A DNA stretch of 64,000 nt. Origin: Rutstroemia sp. NJR-2017a BVV2. Its lineage: Eukaryota > Ascomycota > Leotiomycetes > Helotiales > Rutstroemiaceae. The notes under the pieces are model-generated. The model was not told the origin of the DNA. It saw only the letters and a list, made by a program, of their open reading frames with translations, and did not search any database. A program made the translations under genes and the position numbers. Location: contig NJPS01000046.1 of NCBI GenBank assembly GCA_002946415.1, positions 1 through 64,000 on the forward strand, in the 5' to 3' direction. Positions 12,027 through 25,528 of the stretch are shown here, in pieces (position 1 is the first letter of the stretch; every line of letters begins with the position of its first letter).

Positions 12027-14188
12027 CTAGTTTCTCCCAAGATATATAATTTGCTAGTTTCTCTTTTTAGAATCTTATAGTTCTTTTTGAGATTAGTTAA
12101 GTTAATAGCTAGCGCGATATCATCTATATATAATTAGATAAAAATAGAAATCAATAGAAAAAGCTTTTTAATATAAATTAAAAAAAGAATTGATAAAATT
12201 GAATTACTTTAAGAGATATCAATTAAAATAAACTAGAATTACTTGATTTGGTTATCGAAACTTAAATAATATAATCAGTATTCTAACAAGTAACTAATCT
12301 AAATAATTAAGCTAATTAGTAATTTTAATTTTTTTAGAATAACTAATAATTAGTTTTTTAAGATATAATCGAAAGTTCCTTTAATATCCAAAAATAAAAT
12401 CGATATTTTATATCTTTTTAAATAATTTTCTTGAATCTTATTTACTAATAATAATTCGATATCGATAACTGATTTTTTAAGTTTTCTACTGATTTGGGAA
12501 TTATTTAGCAAACTAGTTATTTCAGTTAAATAATCTAGTTTTTTTACTAGTATTCTCTTATTTATTTTATTTAAATAGTTGAGAAATAAGATTATTCTAT
12601 AAGTTTTTGAGACTAAATAGTTAGGTTTGACTAATTTTTTGAGAATAGTTTCAATCGTTTATCTCCAATACTAGAAGTAATATCTAAGATCGATTAGATA
12701 AATAAAAACTTTATAAAATATCTTAGGAATAGCTAAATAAGCTTTATTGATAATTTCTTGAATAATTCTATCAAGTTCTAGTATTTTCTCCTTGATTTTA
12801 GTTGAGCAAACTAGTACTAATTCGATATTAGCTAGTTTAAGCTAATTCCAATTTATTATTTTATATCCTTTCTAATCAGAATTAGTTGAACTAGAAGGTT
12901 GGGAAAAGAGAATAATTCTCAAAATAGCTTCTTTCTCTTTAAAAATAGTTTTGTTTAGAATAGTTAGAAGAGATCGATTAGAGAAAGATTTAGTATAGCT
13001 AAATACTTTAAATATTGATTTAGAATTATTATTTTCAAGAAAAGTATTCTAATAATCCTTTTTAGCTAATTTTATCTTTAAAAAATATTAATTCCGAGTT
13101 AATTAGTATTATTCTTGATAAAATCTTTGATTAGTTTAACTATTTTAGATTTTTAATTTTCTCTAAATTAGTATTATCGATTTTCTTAAACTTTTTAGTT
13201 TAGAAATCTATTAAGATTTAGCTTTTAGATTAGATTTAGTCTTTGAAATAACTTTGTTAGTTACTAATTGAACTAATAATAATAATTATAAACTAATTGA
13301 TTCTAGATAATTTTGTATTATCTTATCTAATTTCAGATTTAGCTAAATAAAATCAGAAAGAGAATTAGTTAGAATAGTTGATTCTTTTGTAATTTTAACT
13401 AAATAGTTTGAAAAAAGTTCCTAATCTATTAGCTTAATATTAAAATAAATACTAACTAATTTTTATCTATTTAGAGATATTAACTCTTTTTTCTTTTTTA
13501 AAGTAAATAAAATCAATAAATAATCAGATCCCAAATTAGTTAATATTTACTAATTATCAATATATCTATCTAATATTTATATAACTTGTATAAAATCTAA
13601 AACTAACTTACTAGTTCCTCTAAAAAATATAATAGTTCTAGATTTATTAATTAATTCCAAGTTTTATTTCTCAATTTATCAAACTAATTTAGTACTAGTT
13701 TAATTATTTTGGTTATTCAGATTCTATCAAAGATAATAGAAGTTAAAATTACTTAAAATAAATAAATTAGTCAAAATAGTTTTAGATAGCAAACTCCTTT
13801 CTACTATTTTAATCGAAATTCCTTTGATTTAATTAGTTTCGTTATAAATATTAACTAGTTCGAGTATATTACTTTCTTCGATTACTAATAGAACTAATAG
13901 ATCAAGATCGATATTCGAAGAAGCTAGTATAATACTAGGTATATAAATCTTCGACATATAAATAAATATTCGAGATCTAAATTCTATAATAACTAAAAAA
14001 ATTTAATTGAAACTATTATAAGAAATCGATTGATTATTTAAATAATCTAGATTTTCATTTATAATCCAAAGTTCTTAGATTAATAATAAATCGATTTTTA
14101 GTTTAATAATTAACTATAATACTAATTTAGTTATAACCGAACTTCGATTTAAATTTACTTGAAGAAATCAAATATTTATATTAATTAT
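12027..14188 (-). pseudogene. LINE-C ORF2 relic, amino-terminal part (endonuclease to RT)
   Basis: Minus-strand copy of the ORF2 endonuclease and RT region. The motif C segment is visible near 12110-12135 as the reverse complement of the LINE-B YIDD block. Stops are scattered at ancestral Gln/Trp codons. The coding sequence was split here by LINE-B and resumes at 8480-8008. Not functional. Confidence 0.75.
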
Positions 14189-15848
14189 AAATTAGCTTCT
14201 TTGATAACTTTATATATTTCATACTCTTTAGAAATGGAAATATAATTATTTTTGTAATTAGTATATTTTGATACTAAATAGAGATATTTTTGGTTATTTT
14301 GATTATAAATCGAATAGTAATATTAGCTAGTAATATAAAGTTTGCTATAGAAACTATATTTAGTTTCTTTTCAACAAAATTTAGCTAAATATCCAAATCC
14401 TTAGTATTTAGTATACTAAATAGATCTAGAAATAGTAAGAAGTTTTTTAACTCTAATATTAATTCTAGTTATCTAAATCTGGTTTTTTATATATCTCTCA
14501 ACTTCTATTTTAGTAACAAATAATATTACTACTAATTCTCTTTATTTAATAACTCGATTTTCTACTAAAGATAATCAATATAGTATACTAATTGGTTTTA
14601 AATTTAAATTAGAATTAAAAATCTTTAGTTTATCTAATATTAGCTTTATTCTATAAAATATATTGAAATCCTAAATTAAGATATTATAAAATATTACTTT
14701 ATATTAAGATTTATCTTTTAAACAAGATTTAAAAATAATTAAATATTTCTAAATAGTTCTTTTCTCAAATAGAAAATCGGAAGTAAAAAGAATAATTATA
14801 GTAATTATTAGATTCTTTTTATTACTAATAATAGTAATCGAGGAGATTATTAGTTTTTTAATATTTTTATCTAAGAAGACTTTATTAATAATATTTTGTA
14901 AAGCTAGTATCAAGAAAGGAATATTGAGATCTTAAATCAAAATTAATTAATTTTGGATTTTAGCTTTTTTAATAGTTTTATTGATATTAATCCAGTTTCC
15001 AGAGTTACTATTATCATCTATTAGTATTACTAAAACAAAAAAGGATTCGGAGAATAATTTAATTAAAGAAATAGTTGAAGTAATAATAGTAATAGTTAAG
15101 TTAGATTAGATTTGAGAAAGGGTTTTAAGAATTATAATATTAACTTTATTAGTAATACTAATTACTTTTATTTTAACTTCGATTTTTTATATAATATATT
15201 CCAAATTATTAATCTAAAAAACTAGTTAATTGGTAATCTTTTATAGCTTTCCTGATTTAGTATATTCTTTAAATATCTCGATTAAATCGAGGATTTGAGC
15301 TTATTTATTATATAATTTAGTAGCCGAATATACTTCGACTAGCAAATCATATATCTAGAGAATTTTAGTACTAGCTAGATTCAGAGTAGTTAGTTCAATA
15401 ATAGAGAAACAGATAGTTTTGCTTAGTTTAAAAGGAATAAAGGGATTAGCCTATTTTGGAAGACGGTAAGTATTTCTACCAGGTCCAGTAGTAGTACTTA
15501 TAATAGTATTAAGTAGGTTTGAACTGAAAATCTCATTTAGATCAGATATATCCAAGTTTGGGTTGAAAATCGAAGTAATTAGTAATATAGAATTATTATT
15601 TATTTCTATATTAATATTAATAAGAGAAGAAGATTAAATAGTAATATTACTAGCAGATCCAGAAGTATATTAATAAGTTGAGATTGAAAGAGGTTTGATT
15701 TGGATAGAATTTTGAGAGATTGAAACTTCCAAATTCGCTATTTTGGTTATAACAATAATATCTCGACAACTAGTAGATATATTGCTAAGTAGGCTAGTAG
15801 GTTCGATCTGTAGAAATATATATAGTTGGATTTTATATTGGGTTTGAT
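12027..15848 (-). mobile_element. LINE-C, inverted 5' part (5' UTR, ORF1, ORF2 to RT)
   Basis: On the minus strand this reads from the element's 5' end (15848) through ORF1 (about 15800-14185), the mutated ORF1/ORF2 overlap (ATAA, 14188-14185) and ORF2 past the RT YIDD region, ending at the LINE-B insertion; it continues at 8480-8008. Its 5' end abuts the plus-strand 3' part with an approximately 3-bp shared junction (ata, 15847-15849). Total inverted length is about 4.3 kb without LINE-B. The 5' third (about 15380-15848) is less mutated than the rest. Confidence 0.85.
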
Positions 15849-17588
15849 ATATCTTAACTAGAATTAATTAGATTAAATTAGTTTTTTTGAGAATTAATTA
15901 ATTAATGAATATCGAAAATAAACTTTCACTTTATATAATATATTAACTATATATTATTTATATTATTAGTATTTCAGATTATAGATTCTCTATATAATAG
16001 AAAAAGTAAATTAAATTTAAAATCTAATTTCAATATTTATATAATTTAGTTTTTCAGAAGATTCTCGAAATATTTAAAATTAGTTTAATAATCTTTATAA
16101 AAATAGAAATTATATTAATACTTCTCTAGATTTATTTAAATATTCTCAGTTTTTAATATATATTTAGAACTTTTAAAATAACTAAGAATTATTTAATTTT
16201 CAAAGAAATTTAAATTAAATCGAAAACTAAGAATTAATTTTAAAATTATTTAATATTTATCTAAAGATAATTAACTAAAATAATCCAAATAAAGTATATT
16301 AGATATTTAATATATCTACTAATTCATTTTCAATATTTAGAATCAATTATCTTTTATAAATTTCTATTTTAAATTATTATTTTTTATTCGATCGAAATTA
16401 ATAAATTATTTAAAAAATTAAAAATTGAAAATTATAAAAATTCGATTATTTTATTAACTCCAAACTAATATTTAATTTATATTAAAAAATTAGAATTAAT
16501 AAATCAAAAAGAAATTGAAATTAATTTAACTTTTTTTAATTTTAATTAAGAATTAATTTAGAGATCTAATTAGAATATTAGAATTAGTTAGTTAATATAT
16601 AATAACAAATTAGTTAGAATAATTAAAGAAATTAAATTAGTAAACAAAATAATTTAAAAAAATCAAACATTCATTATTTACTTAAATAAACAAGTTATTT
16701 TATAAAGATTAAAATTATTTAATAATAAACTTAGATAAAACTAAATAATATTAATTTATAAAACTAATTAAAAAATAATTGAAAAAGAAATTAAAATTAA
16801 ATTAACTTAGATTCCAGATTATTTCGAGATATTAAATAATGAAAAAGTAGATTTATTAACTAAATTGAAAATAAAAATAGATTCTTTAATTAATATAATT
16901 AGTTTTAACTATTTGAGAATTTAAATTAAATAAATTAAAAATCAAAAATAATTTTATTTTCTTTTTAAAATTCCGGAAACTATTTTATTTAACTTAATTA
17001 ACTATTTAAAAATTTTTAAATTTTTTTCTCGAAATCGAATTTAAATTCCAAAATCAATTAAGAAAACTATTATTAGTATTTTCTATTAATTAAAAATTAG
17101 ACATAGTTATTTAAAATTATATTTATATTTATCAAGATATATTAATAATAATAAATATATTTGTGAAGTTAAAAAGATTTCTAAATATCTATTTTTAAAT
17201 TACTTTCTTTTTAATTTAATTCAAATCAAATTAAAAGATAAATTAATTATAAATTATTTATTATTTTTATTTTTTCTTAATATTAATCTCAAAATCGAAA
17301 TTAGTATTATTTAGTTAAATAAGATAAATATTTATATTTGAAAATATTATTTAGTTTATAAATTAGAAGATAATTAAATTGGATTATTAAATTAGATTTA
17401 TTTTATTTTTAGTTTTATTAAATTCTTATTTTTCTTTTATTTTATTTATATTATTTAATCCCAAAAAATATTTAAAATATTATTATTACTTAGTTATTAA
17501 TAACTAACTATTAATTTATTTATTATAATCTTAGATTTAAAAAAGTTGTAAAAATAATAAATAAATTAATTAGTTAATAAATTAATAA
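15847..17588 (+). mobile_element. LINE-C, 3' part in direct orientation
   Basis: Plus-strand match from about 300 bp before the end of the inverted part's coverage (equivalent to LINE-B about 10185) through RNase H, the C-terminal domain, a fully AT-converted 3' UTR hairpin remnant and a mutated ATCA tail near 17559-17588. With the inverted 5' part it makes one full-length element of about 5.7 kb, counting the roughly 300-bp overlap once. It is the most RIP-degraded ORF2 segment here, with almost every C and G in RIP context gone. Confidence 0.85.
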
Positions 17589-17599
17589 AAATAAAAATA

Positions 17600-17698
17600 A
17601 TTGTAATTAAATTAGTTAAATTAGTTTAATTAAAAGAATTCTTAAAAATAATAATATTCTTTTTATTAATAATATTAATTATTTTGATTTTCATTTCG
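17600..17698 (-). mobile_element. Short reverse-strand LINE ORF1 fragment
   Basis: About 100 bp aligning, as reverse complement, to the middle of ORF1 (the stretch encoding EAKTKAVSAANSTN in LINE-F), with mostly transition differences and a few transversions. It lies between the LINE-C tail and the extra 5' segment at 17757. It could be a scrap of an older copy or the remains of another inverted insertion. Confidence 0.55.
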
Positions 17699-17756
17699 AT
17701 TAATTAATTAATTGATTTCTTATTTTAATAATCTTTTTAAATTAATATCCAACTTT

Positions 17757-18090
17757 TTAACAAAAGAAGAAAAACTATTTGAAAAAACAATTCCGAATCC
17801 AAAATTATTAAATCCAATATAAAATCCAACTATATATATTTCTATAGATTGAACTTACTAGCTTATTTAGCAATATATTTATTAGTTATCAAGATATTAT
17901 TGTTATAATCAAAATAATAGATTTGGGAATTTTAACTTTTCAAAATCCTATCTAAATCGAACTTTCTTTAATTCTAATTTATTAATATATTTCTAAATAT
18001 ATTAATAATATTATTATTCGATTTTCTCTTTCTATTAATATCGATATAGAAATAGATAATAGTTTTATATTATTAATTATTTCGATTTTC
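17757..18090 (+). mobile_element. Extra LINE 5'-end segment in tandem with LINE-D
   Basis: Repeats the first about 334 bp of LINE-D (18101 onward) at a period of 344 bp. It includes the untranslated leader and the start of the ORF1 region and stops at a shared ttcgatttt. It may be a 5' monomer of LINE-D, comparable to tandem 5' UTR units of some LINEs, or the head of an older copy that LINE-D interrupted. Confidence 0.7.
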
Positions 18091-19668
18091 TATAAAAAAG
18101 TTAATAAAAGAAGAAAAAATATTTGAAAAAACGATTCCGAATCCAAAATTATCAAACCCAATATAAATCCGACTATATATACTTCTATAGATCGAATCTA
18201 CTATCTATTTAATAATATATCTATTAGTTATCGAGATATTATTATTATAATCAAAATAATAGATTCGAGAACTTAAATCTCTCAAAATTCTATTCAAATC
18301 GAATCTCCTTTAATTCCAACTTATCAATATATTTCTGGATCTATTAATAGTAATATTATTCGATCTTTTTCTTCTATTAATACTAATATAGAAATAGATA
18401 ATAGTTCTATTTTACTAATTATTTCGATTTTTAATCCAAACTTGGATATATCTAGTCTAAATAAGATTTTTAGTTCAGATCTACTTAATACTATTACAAA
18501 TACTACTATTAGATCTAGTAGAAATATTTATTATTTTCTTAAATAAACTAATTTCTTTATTCTATCTAAATCAAATAAAACTATCTATTTCTCTATTATT
18601 AAACTAACTACTTTGGATTTAGTTAGTATTAAAATTCTTCAGATATATGATTTACTAGTTGAAGTATATTCAGTTATCAAATTATAAAATAAATAAACTC
18701 AAATCCTTGATTTAATCGAGATATTTAGAGAATATACTAAATTAGGAAAGTTATAAAAAGTTATTAATTAATTAGTTTCTTAAGTTAATAATCTAGAATA
18801 TATTATACAAAAAATCGAAGCTAAGACCAAAGTAGTTAGCATCACTAGCAAGGTTAATATCATAATTCTCAAAAATCCCTTTTAAATTCAATCTAATTCA
18901 ATTACTATTATTATTACTTCGACTATTTCTTTAACTAAATTATCTTCCGGACTTTTTTTTACTTTAGTAGTATTAATAGATAATAATAGCAATTTTGGAA
19001 ACTGGATTAGTATCAATATAACTACTAAAAAAGCTAAAATCCAAAATTAATTAATTTTGGTTTAGAATCTCAATATCCTTTTCTCGATATTAGTTCTACA
19101 AAATACTATTAATAAAATCTTTTTAGATAAAAGTATTAAAGAACTAATAATTTCCTCGATTACTATTACTAATAATAAGAAAAATCTAGTAATTACTATA
19201 ATTACTCTTTTTACTTCCAATTTTCTATTTGAGAAAAGAGCTATTTAGGAGTATTTAATTACTTTTAAATTATATTTAAAAGATAAATCTTAGTATAAAG
19301 TAATTCTATATAATATCCTAACTTAGAACTTTAATATACTTTATAAAATAAAATTAGTTTTGGATAAACTAAAAACTTTTAATTCTAATTTGAATTTAAA
19401 ATTAATTAATATTTTATATTAGTTATTATTAGTAGAAAATCGAGTTATCAAATAAGAAGAATTAGTAGTAATCTTATTACTATTAAAGTAGAAATAGAAA
19501 GATATATTAAAAACTAAATTTGGATAACTAGAATTAGTATTATATCTAAAAAACTCTTTACTATTTCTAGATCTACTTAATATATTAAATACTAAGGATT
19601 TAGATATTTAGTAAAATTTTGTTAAAAAGAAATTAAATATAATCTCTATAACAAACTTTATATTACTA

Positions 19669-19715
19669 ACGTACAACCCCACTTTATGAATCACCCCATT
19701 TAAATGAATCACTTT
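19669..19715. repeat. Left terminal inverted repeat of the pogo element
   Basis: 47 bp, matching the reverse complement of 21473-21519 with three mismatches, all C/T or G/A. It starts directly after the TA duplication. TIRs of this kind are the transposase binding and cleavage sites. Confidence 0.92.
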
Positions 19716-19766
19716 GCACCATATTACACTACCTATATTAAACCATTAAATAATCAATAACCAACG

Positions 19767-21413
19767 ATGGAAACTATCAATAAAGAAGCTAGAATTAATC
19801 TCGCGATGCAGGCGATTGAAAGCCGCGATAAATTAAGCTGCCGGCGGGCTGCACGGATGTACAATATATTATATTCGACTTTGAACAGGAGACTAGCTGG
19901 CAAACCCACCTACAGCGACGACAACATAAGGCATCGTCGATTGACTCCATCCGAAGAGGATATTATAGTTCAATATGTACTTGATCTAGATACAAGAGGG
20001 TTTCCGCCAACTCTCAATACTGTAGCCGATATAGCTGATCATATCCTCGTCGCAAGGGGAGAAAGGTATATCGGAAAGCACTGAGTTCAACGATTCGTAA
20101 AGCGACGTACTGAGTTCAAAGTACATTGTATACGGGTCTATAACTTCCAGAGAGCTCTTAATGAAGATCCTGAGCTTATAACCAAGTGGTTTGAGCTTTA
20201 TAGGAGCGTACAGGACGAATATAGGATTATAGAGGCAGATATATGGAATTTTGACGAGATGGGATTTATGATGGGTATAATCCATTCGCATATGGTGGTA
20301 ACAAGATCGGATCGACGGGGGAGAGCTAAAAAGATTCAGCCTGGAGATCGAGAATAGGTGACGGCTATTATTGCCGCCAGTGCAATAGGGGAGACCGTAC
20401 CTCCATATATGTTGGTTAAGGGGGTTATTGTCTACGAGCCCTGGTTCAGTACGACGGGATGGCCAGAGGGTTGGCCAATTAAACTTACAGATAATAGATG
20501 GACGAACAACGAGACTGGTGTTGATTGGATTAAACACTTCGACAAACATACTAAGGATCGGACATAAGGGCAATGGCGGCTACTAATCCTCGATGGCCAT
20601 GAGAGTCATAACTCAGTTGTATTTCAAGATTATTGCCACAAACATCGAATCAAGGTCATCTGTTTGCCTCCGTATTCGTCTTATCTAACTCAGCCTGCAG
20701 ATATTGGTCTATTTAGTGCCTTAAAGGTGGCATATAGCAGCCAGCTTGAGGAGCTTATGAAGTCCAACATTACCTATGTTGATAAGGCCGACTTTTTTAC
20801 TATGTTCCAGCCTGCTTTTAAGGCAGCGATTACAGCTAAGAATGCAAAAGGAGGATTCGAAGGTGCTGGATTAGTCCCATTTAATCCCGATCAAGTCATT
20901 TCCAAGCTGGACATTCGCATCCATACGCCATCACCTTCTTGCAGCTCATCCCCCCCATGGTCGTCGCATACCCCCCACAACCCGAAAGAGGCATTGGCCC
21001 AAAGAGATCTTATTAAAGATCAAGTTGCTCGCTATCAGAGTAGCTCTCCTACACCTCTTTTTCGGTCAATTGAAGCTCTGGCGAAGGCAACTGAGGCTAT
21101 AGCTAATGAACTAGTCCTTTTGCATGCAGACAACAAACGACTACGACAGTCTAATCATGATCTAAGCAGACGTCGGAAGGCTCCAAGAATCGAATTAAAA
21201 CGAAGGGAGGAATGTACGACAGAGGAAGCCAAACGAATAATAGCCCGTAAGGACTTGGTGGCTACGATTCAAGCCAATAATCGCTCAGGGGGGGAGAATC
21301 CTGAAGGAGATGGCCTAACTCAACCACGCTGTAGTATGTGCTATCAACCCGGGCATAATAAAAGAACTTGCCCAAATCGTTTAATAGACCCTACTTTAGT
21401 TACTTCTATATAG
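19767..21413 (+). pseudogene. Pogo/Fot1-family transposase, three nonsense mutations
   Basis: DDE transposase that would cut and paste the element. One frame of 548 codons from ATG to TAG, with no frameshift. Residues about 5-45 look like a Psq-type helix-turn-helix and about 58-120 like a CENP-B/Tc5-type DNA-binding domain. Catalytic triad: D163 (FDEMGF), D276 (LDGHESH), D312 (QPADIG), a DD35D spacing as in Fot1-type elements. A charged helical stretch near residues 450-490 may be a coiled coil, and a C-x2-C-x4-H-x4-C knuckle lies near the C-terminus (CSMCYQPGHNKRTC). Stops at codons 106 (TGA), 197 (TAG) and 267 (TAA) are each one C/T or G/A change from Trp or Gln. Inactive, but only lightly damaged. 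Confidence 0.93.
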
Positions 21414-21472
21414 ATTTACTTAATTTAAATGGTTGTTGTTGTTTATTTATTAATTGTAGTGCAAAAGAAGTA

Positions 21473-21519
21473 AAAGTGATTTATTTAAATAGGGTGATTC
21501 ATAAAGTGGGGTTGTACAT
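21473..21519. repeat. Right terminal inverted repeat of the pogo element
   Basis: Partner of the left repeat, ending directly before the second TA. At the three mismatched positions it carries the T or A state, consistent with mild RIP after insertion. Confidence 0.92.
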
Positions 21520-21660
21520 TAGTTAATATTACTATTTGATTTATAACGAAAATAGTTAAAAATATCTTTATTTAATATCAAAATATATTAACTATAAAAA
21601 TAATTATATTTCCACTTCTAAAGAATATGAAATATATAAAGCTATCAAAAGAAGTAGTTT

Positions 21661-24600
21661 ATAATTAATATAAATACTCGAATTCTCTAAATAAATCTAA
21701 ATTGAAATTCAGCTATAACTGAATTAGTATTATAGTTAACTATTAAGCTAAAAATCAATTTATCATTAATCTAAGAACTTTAGATTATAAATGAAAATCT
21801 AGATTATTTAAATAATTAATCGATTTCTTATAATAATTTCAATCAAATTTTTCTAGTTATTTTAGAATTCAGATTTCAAATATTTATTTATATCTCGAAG
21901 ATCTATATATCTAATATTATATTAGTTTTTTCAAATATTGATTTCGACCTACTAGTTCTATTAATAATCAAAGAAAACAATATACTCGAACTAATCAATA
22001 TTTATAACGAAACTAGCTAAATCGAAGAAATTTTGATTAAAATAATAGAAAGAAGTTTATTATTTAGAACTATTTCGATTAATTCATTTATTTTGAGTAA
22101 TTTTAATCTTTATTATCTTTAGTAAAATCTAAATAGTTAAAATAGTTAAACTAGTATTAAACTAGTTTGATAAATTGAAAAGCAAAATTTGGAATTAATT
22201 AATAAATCTAAAATTATTATATTTTTTAAAGAAATTAGTAAATTAGTTTTAGATCTTATATTAATTATATAAGTATTAGTTAGATATATTGATAACTAGC
22301 AAATACTAGTTAATTTAGAATCTGATTATTTATCAATATTATTTACTTTAAAAAAGAAAAAAGAGCTAATATCTCTAAATAAATAAAAATTAGCTAATAT
22401 TTATTTTAATACTAAACTAACAAATTAGAAACTTTTTTCAGATTATTTAGTTAAAATTATAAAAGAATTGATTATTCTAATTAGTTCTCTTTCTGATTTC
22501 ACTTAGCTAAATTTGAAATTAGATAAAGTAGTACAAAATTATCTAGAATCGATTAATTCGGAACTATTATTACTAATTCAATTAATAACTAGCAAAGTTA
22601 TTTCAAAGATTAAATCTAATCTAAAAGCTAAATCTTAATAAACTTCTAAACTAAAAAGTCTAAGAAAATCAATGATATTAGCTTAGAGAAAATTAAAAAT
22701 CCAAAATAATTAAACTAGTTAAAGTTTTTATCAAAAACAGTATCAATTAATTCGGAATCAATATTTTTTAAAGATAAAATTAGCTAAAAAGAATTATTAG
22801 AATACTTTTTTTGAAAATAATAATTCTAAATTAATATTTAAAGTATTTAACTATACTAAATCCTATTCTAATCGATCTCTTCTAGCAATTTTAAATAAAA
22901 CTACTTTTAAAAAGAAAAGAGCTATTTTAAGAATTATTCTCTTTCCTCAACCTTCTAGTTCGATTAGTTCTAATTGAGAAGAATATAAAGTAATAAATTG
23001 AAGTTAGCTTAAACTAGTTAATACCGAATTAGTACTAGCTTGCTCAACTAAAATTAAGAGGAAAATACTAAAATCTAATAAAATTATTTAAGAAATTATC
23101 AATAAAGCTTATTTAGCTATTCCTAAGATATTTTATAAAGTTTTTATTTATTTAATCGATCTTGGATATTATTTCTAATATTAGAGATAAATAACTAAAA
23201 CTATTTTCAAAAAACTAGTTAAACTCGATTATTTAATTCCAAAAACTTATAGAATAATCTTATTTCTCAACTATTTAGATAAAATAAATGAGAGAATATT
23301 AGTAAAAAGATTAGATTATTTAACTAAAATAATTAGTTTACTATATAATTCCTAAATCAATAGAAGATTTAAAAAATCAGTTTTCGATATTAGATTACTA
23401 TTAGTAAATAAGGTTCAAGAAAATTATTTAAAAGAATATAAAATATCGGTTTTATTTTTGGATATTAAAGAAGCTTTCGATTATATCTCAAAAAACCAGT
23501 TATTAGTTATTTTAAAAAAATTAAAACTATTTATTAACTTAATTACTTGAATTAATTACTTCTTGGAATATTAACTACTTTATGTAAATTTTGATAACTA
23601 AATCGAGCAATTTCAATCTATTTCAACTAATATCTCCTAAAGTAGTCTAATCTTATTAATTATCTTTTAATTTATATTAAAGAACTTTTTCCATCGATTT
23701 CTACTTCAATCTAATTATATATAGACGATATTATACTAGTTACTAGCTTAATTAATTTCAAAAAGAACTATAAAATTCTAGAAAAAGAAGCTAGTAAGTT
23801 ATATATTTTGAGAGAAACTAGTAGTATCGAATTTGATTTAATAAAAACAGAACTAATTTATTTTTTCGAAAATAAATAAGAAACTATTAAGATTAATTTG
23901 GTTAATTTACCAAATAATTAATCAATATAATCTTCAAAAGTAGTGAAATAATTAGATATCTAATTTGATAATATTTTATATTTTAATCAATATATCTTAA
24001 CTAGAATTAATCAAGTTAAATTAGCTTTTTTGAGAGCTAATCGATTAATTAATATCGAAAATAGATTTTTATCTTTTGCAATATACTAGTTATATATTGT
24101 TTATATTACTAATATCTCAGATTATAGGTCCTCTATATAATAGAAAAAATAAACTAAATTTAAAATTTAATTTCAATATTTATAAAATTTATAAAATTTA
24201 ACTTTCCGGAAAATCCTTGAAGTATTTAGAATTAGTTCAATTATTCTTATAAAAGTAAAAACTATACTAGTACTTCTTTAGACTTGTTTAAATATTATTA
24301 ACTATTAATATATATTCAGAACTCTTAAAATAGTTGAAAATCATCTAATTTTCAAAGAAATTTAAGCTAAATCGAAGGCTAATAATCAGTTTCAGAACTA
24401 TTTAGTATTAACTCAAAAAGAATTAGTTAAAATAATCTAAATAAAGCAAATCAGATATTCAATATATCTACTAATTTATTTTCAATATTTGAAATCAATT
24501 AGTTCTTTTAAATTTCTATTTTAAGTAATTATTTCTTATCTGGTTGAAATTAGTAAATTATCTAAAAAATTAGAAATTGAAAATTATAAAAACTCGGTTA

Positions 24601-25528
24601 TTTTGCTAGCCCCGAACTAGTATTCAATCTATATAAATAGATTAGAATTAATAAATCAAAAAGAAATCAGAATCGATCTAGTTTTTTTTAATTTTAACTA
24701 AGAACTAATTTAGAGATCTAATTGGAATATTGAAACTAGTTAGCTAATTTATAATAGTGAACTAGCTAGAATAGTTGAAGAAATTAAATTAGTAAATAAA
24801 ATAGTTCAAAAAAATCAAGAATTTATTATTTTCTCAGATAATTAAATTATTTTATAAAGATTAAAATTACTTAATAATAAATCTAGATAAAACCAAATAG
24901 TACTAGCTTATAAAGCTAGTTAAGAGGTAATCGAAAAAGAGCTAAAATCAAATTAGTTTAGATTTCTAGCTATTTTGAAATACTAAACAACGAAAAAGTA
25001 AATCTATTAATTAAATTAGAAATAAAAATAGATTCTAAAACTAATATAATTAATCTTAACTATCTAGAAACTCAAATTAAATAAATTAAAAATCAAAAAT
25101 AATCTAAATCTCTTCTAAATACTTTAGAAACTAATTTATTTAGTTTAACTAACTATTTAAGAATTTTTAAACTCTTTTCTCGAAATCAAATCTAGATCCT
25201 AATTTCAATTAAAAAAGTTATTACTAATACTTTCTATTAGTTGAAAATTAGATATAGTTATTTAAAATCATATTTATATTTATTAGAATATACTAATAAT
25301 AATAAATATATTTGTAAAGCTAAAGAGATTTCTAAATATTTATTTTTAAATTGTTCTTTTTTTAGTTTAATTCGAACTAAGCTAAAAGATTAACTAATTA
25401 CAAATTATTTATTATTCCTACTTTTTCTTAATACTAATTCCAGAATCGAAGCTAGTATAAGTTATTTAAGTAAGATAAATATCTATACTCGAAAATATTA
25501 TTTAGCTTGCAAACTAGAAAATAATTAA
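21661..25528 (+). pseudogene. LINE-D ORF2 relic
   Basis: Endonuclease, RT, RNase H and C-terminal domain in the usual order, with many RIP-type stops and at least one frameshift between the start and the RT. RT motif A is near 23456-23485. Motif C near 23716-23733 still encodes YIDD, unlike LINE-A where it is YIDN. The terminal stop TAA is at 25526-25528. Not functional. Confidence 0.8.

Larger units (their letters stand above)
19669..21519 (+). mobile_element. Pogo/Fot1-type DNA transposon inserted in LINE-D
   Basis: A 1,851-bp element with 47-bp terminal inverted repeats beginning a(c/t)gtacaacccc, flanked by TA (19667-19668 and 21520-21521). Removing the element and one TA gives a sequence that aligns without gaps to the empty site in LINE-A (near 3535-3560), with transitions only, which proves the boundaries. 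Base composition is far more balanced than in the host LINE, so it arrived later. It encodes one transposase gene, broken by three stops. Confidence 0.95.

Noticed and set aside
19986..20573. 195-codon minus-strand frame (also 50736-51323)
   Set aside because: Antisense to the pogo transposase, whose plus-strand frame has all the domain motifs.
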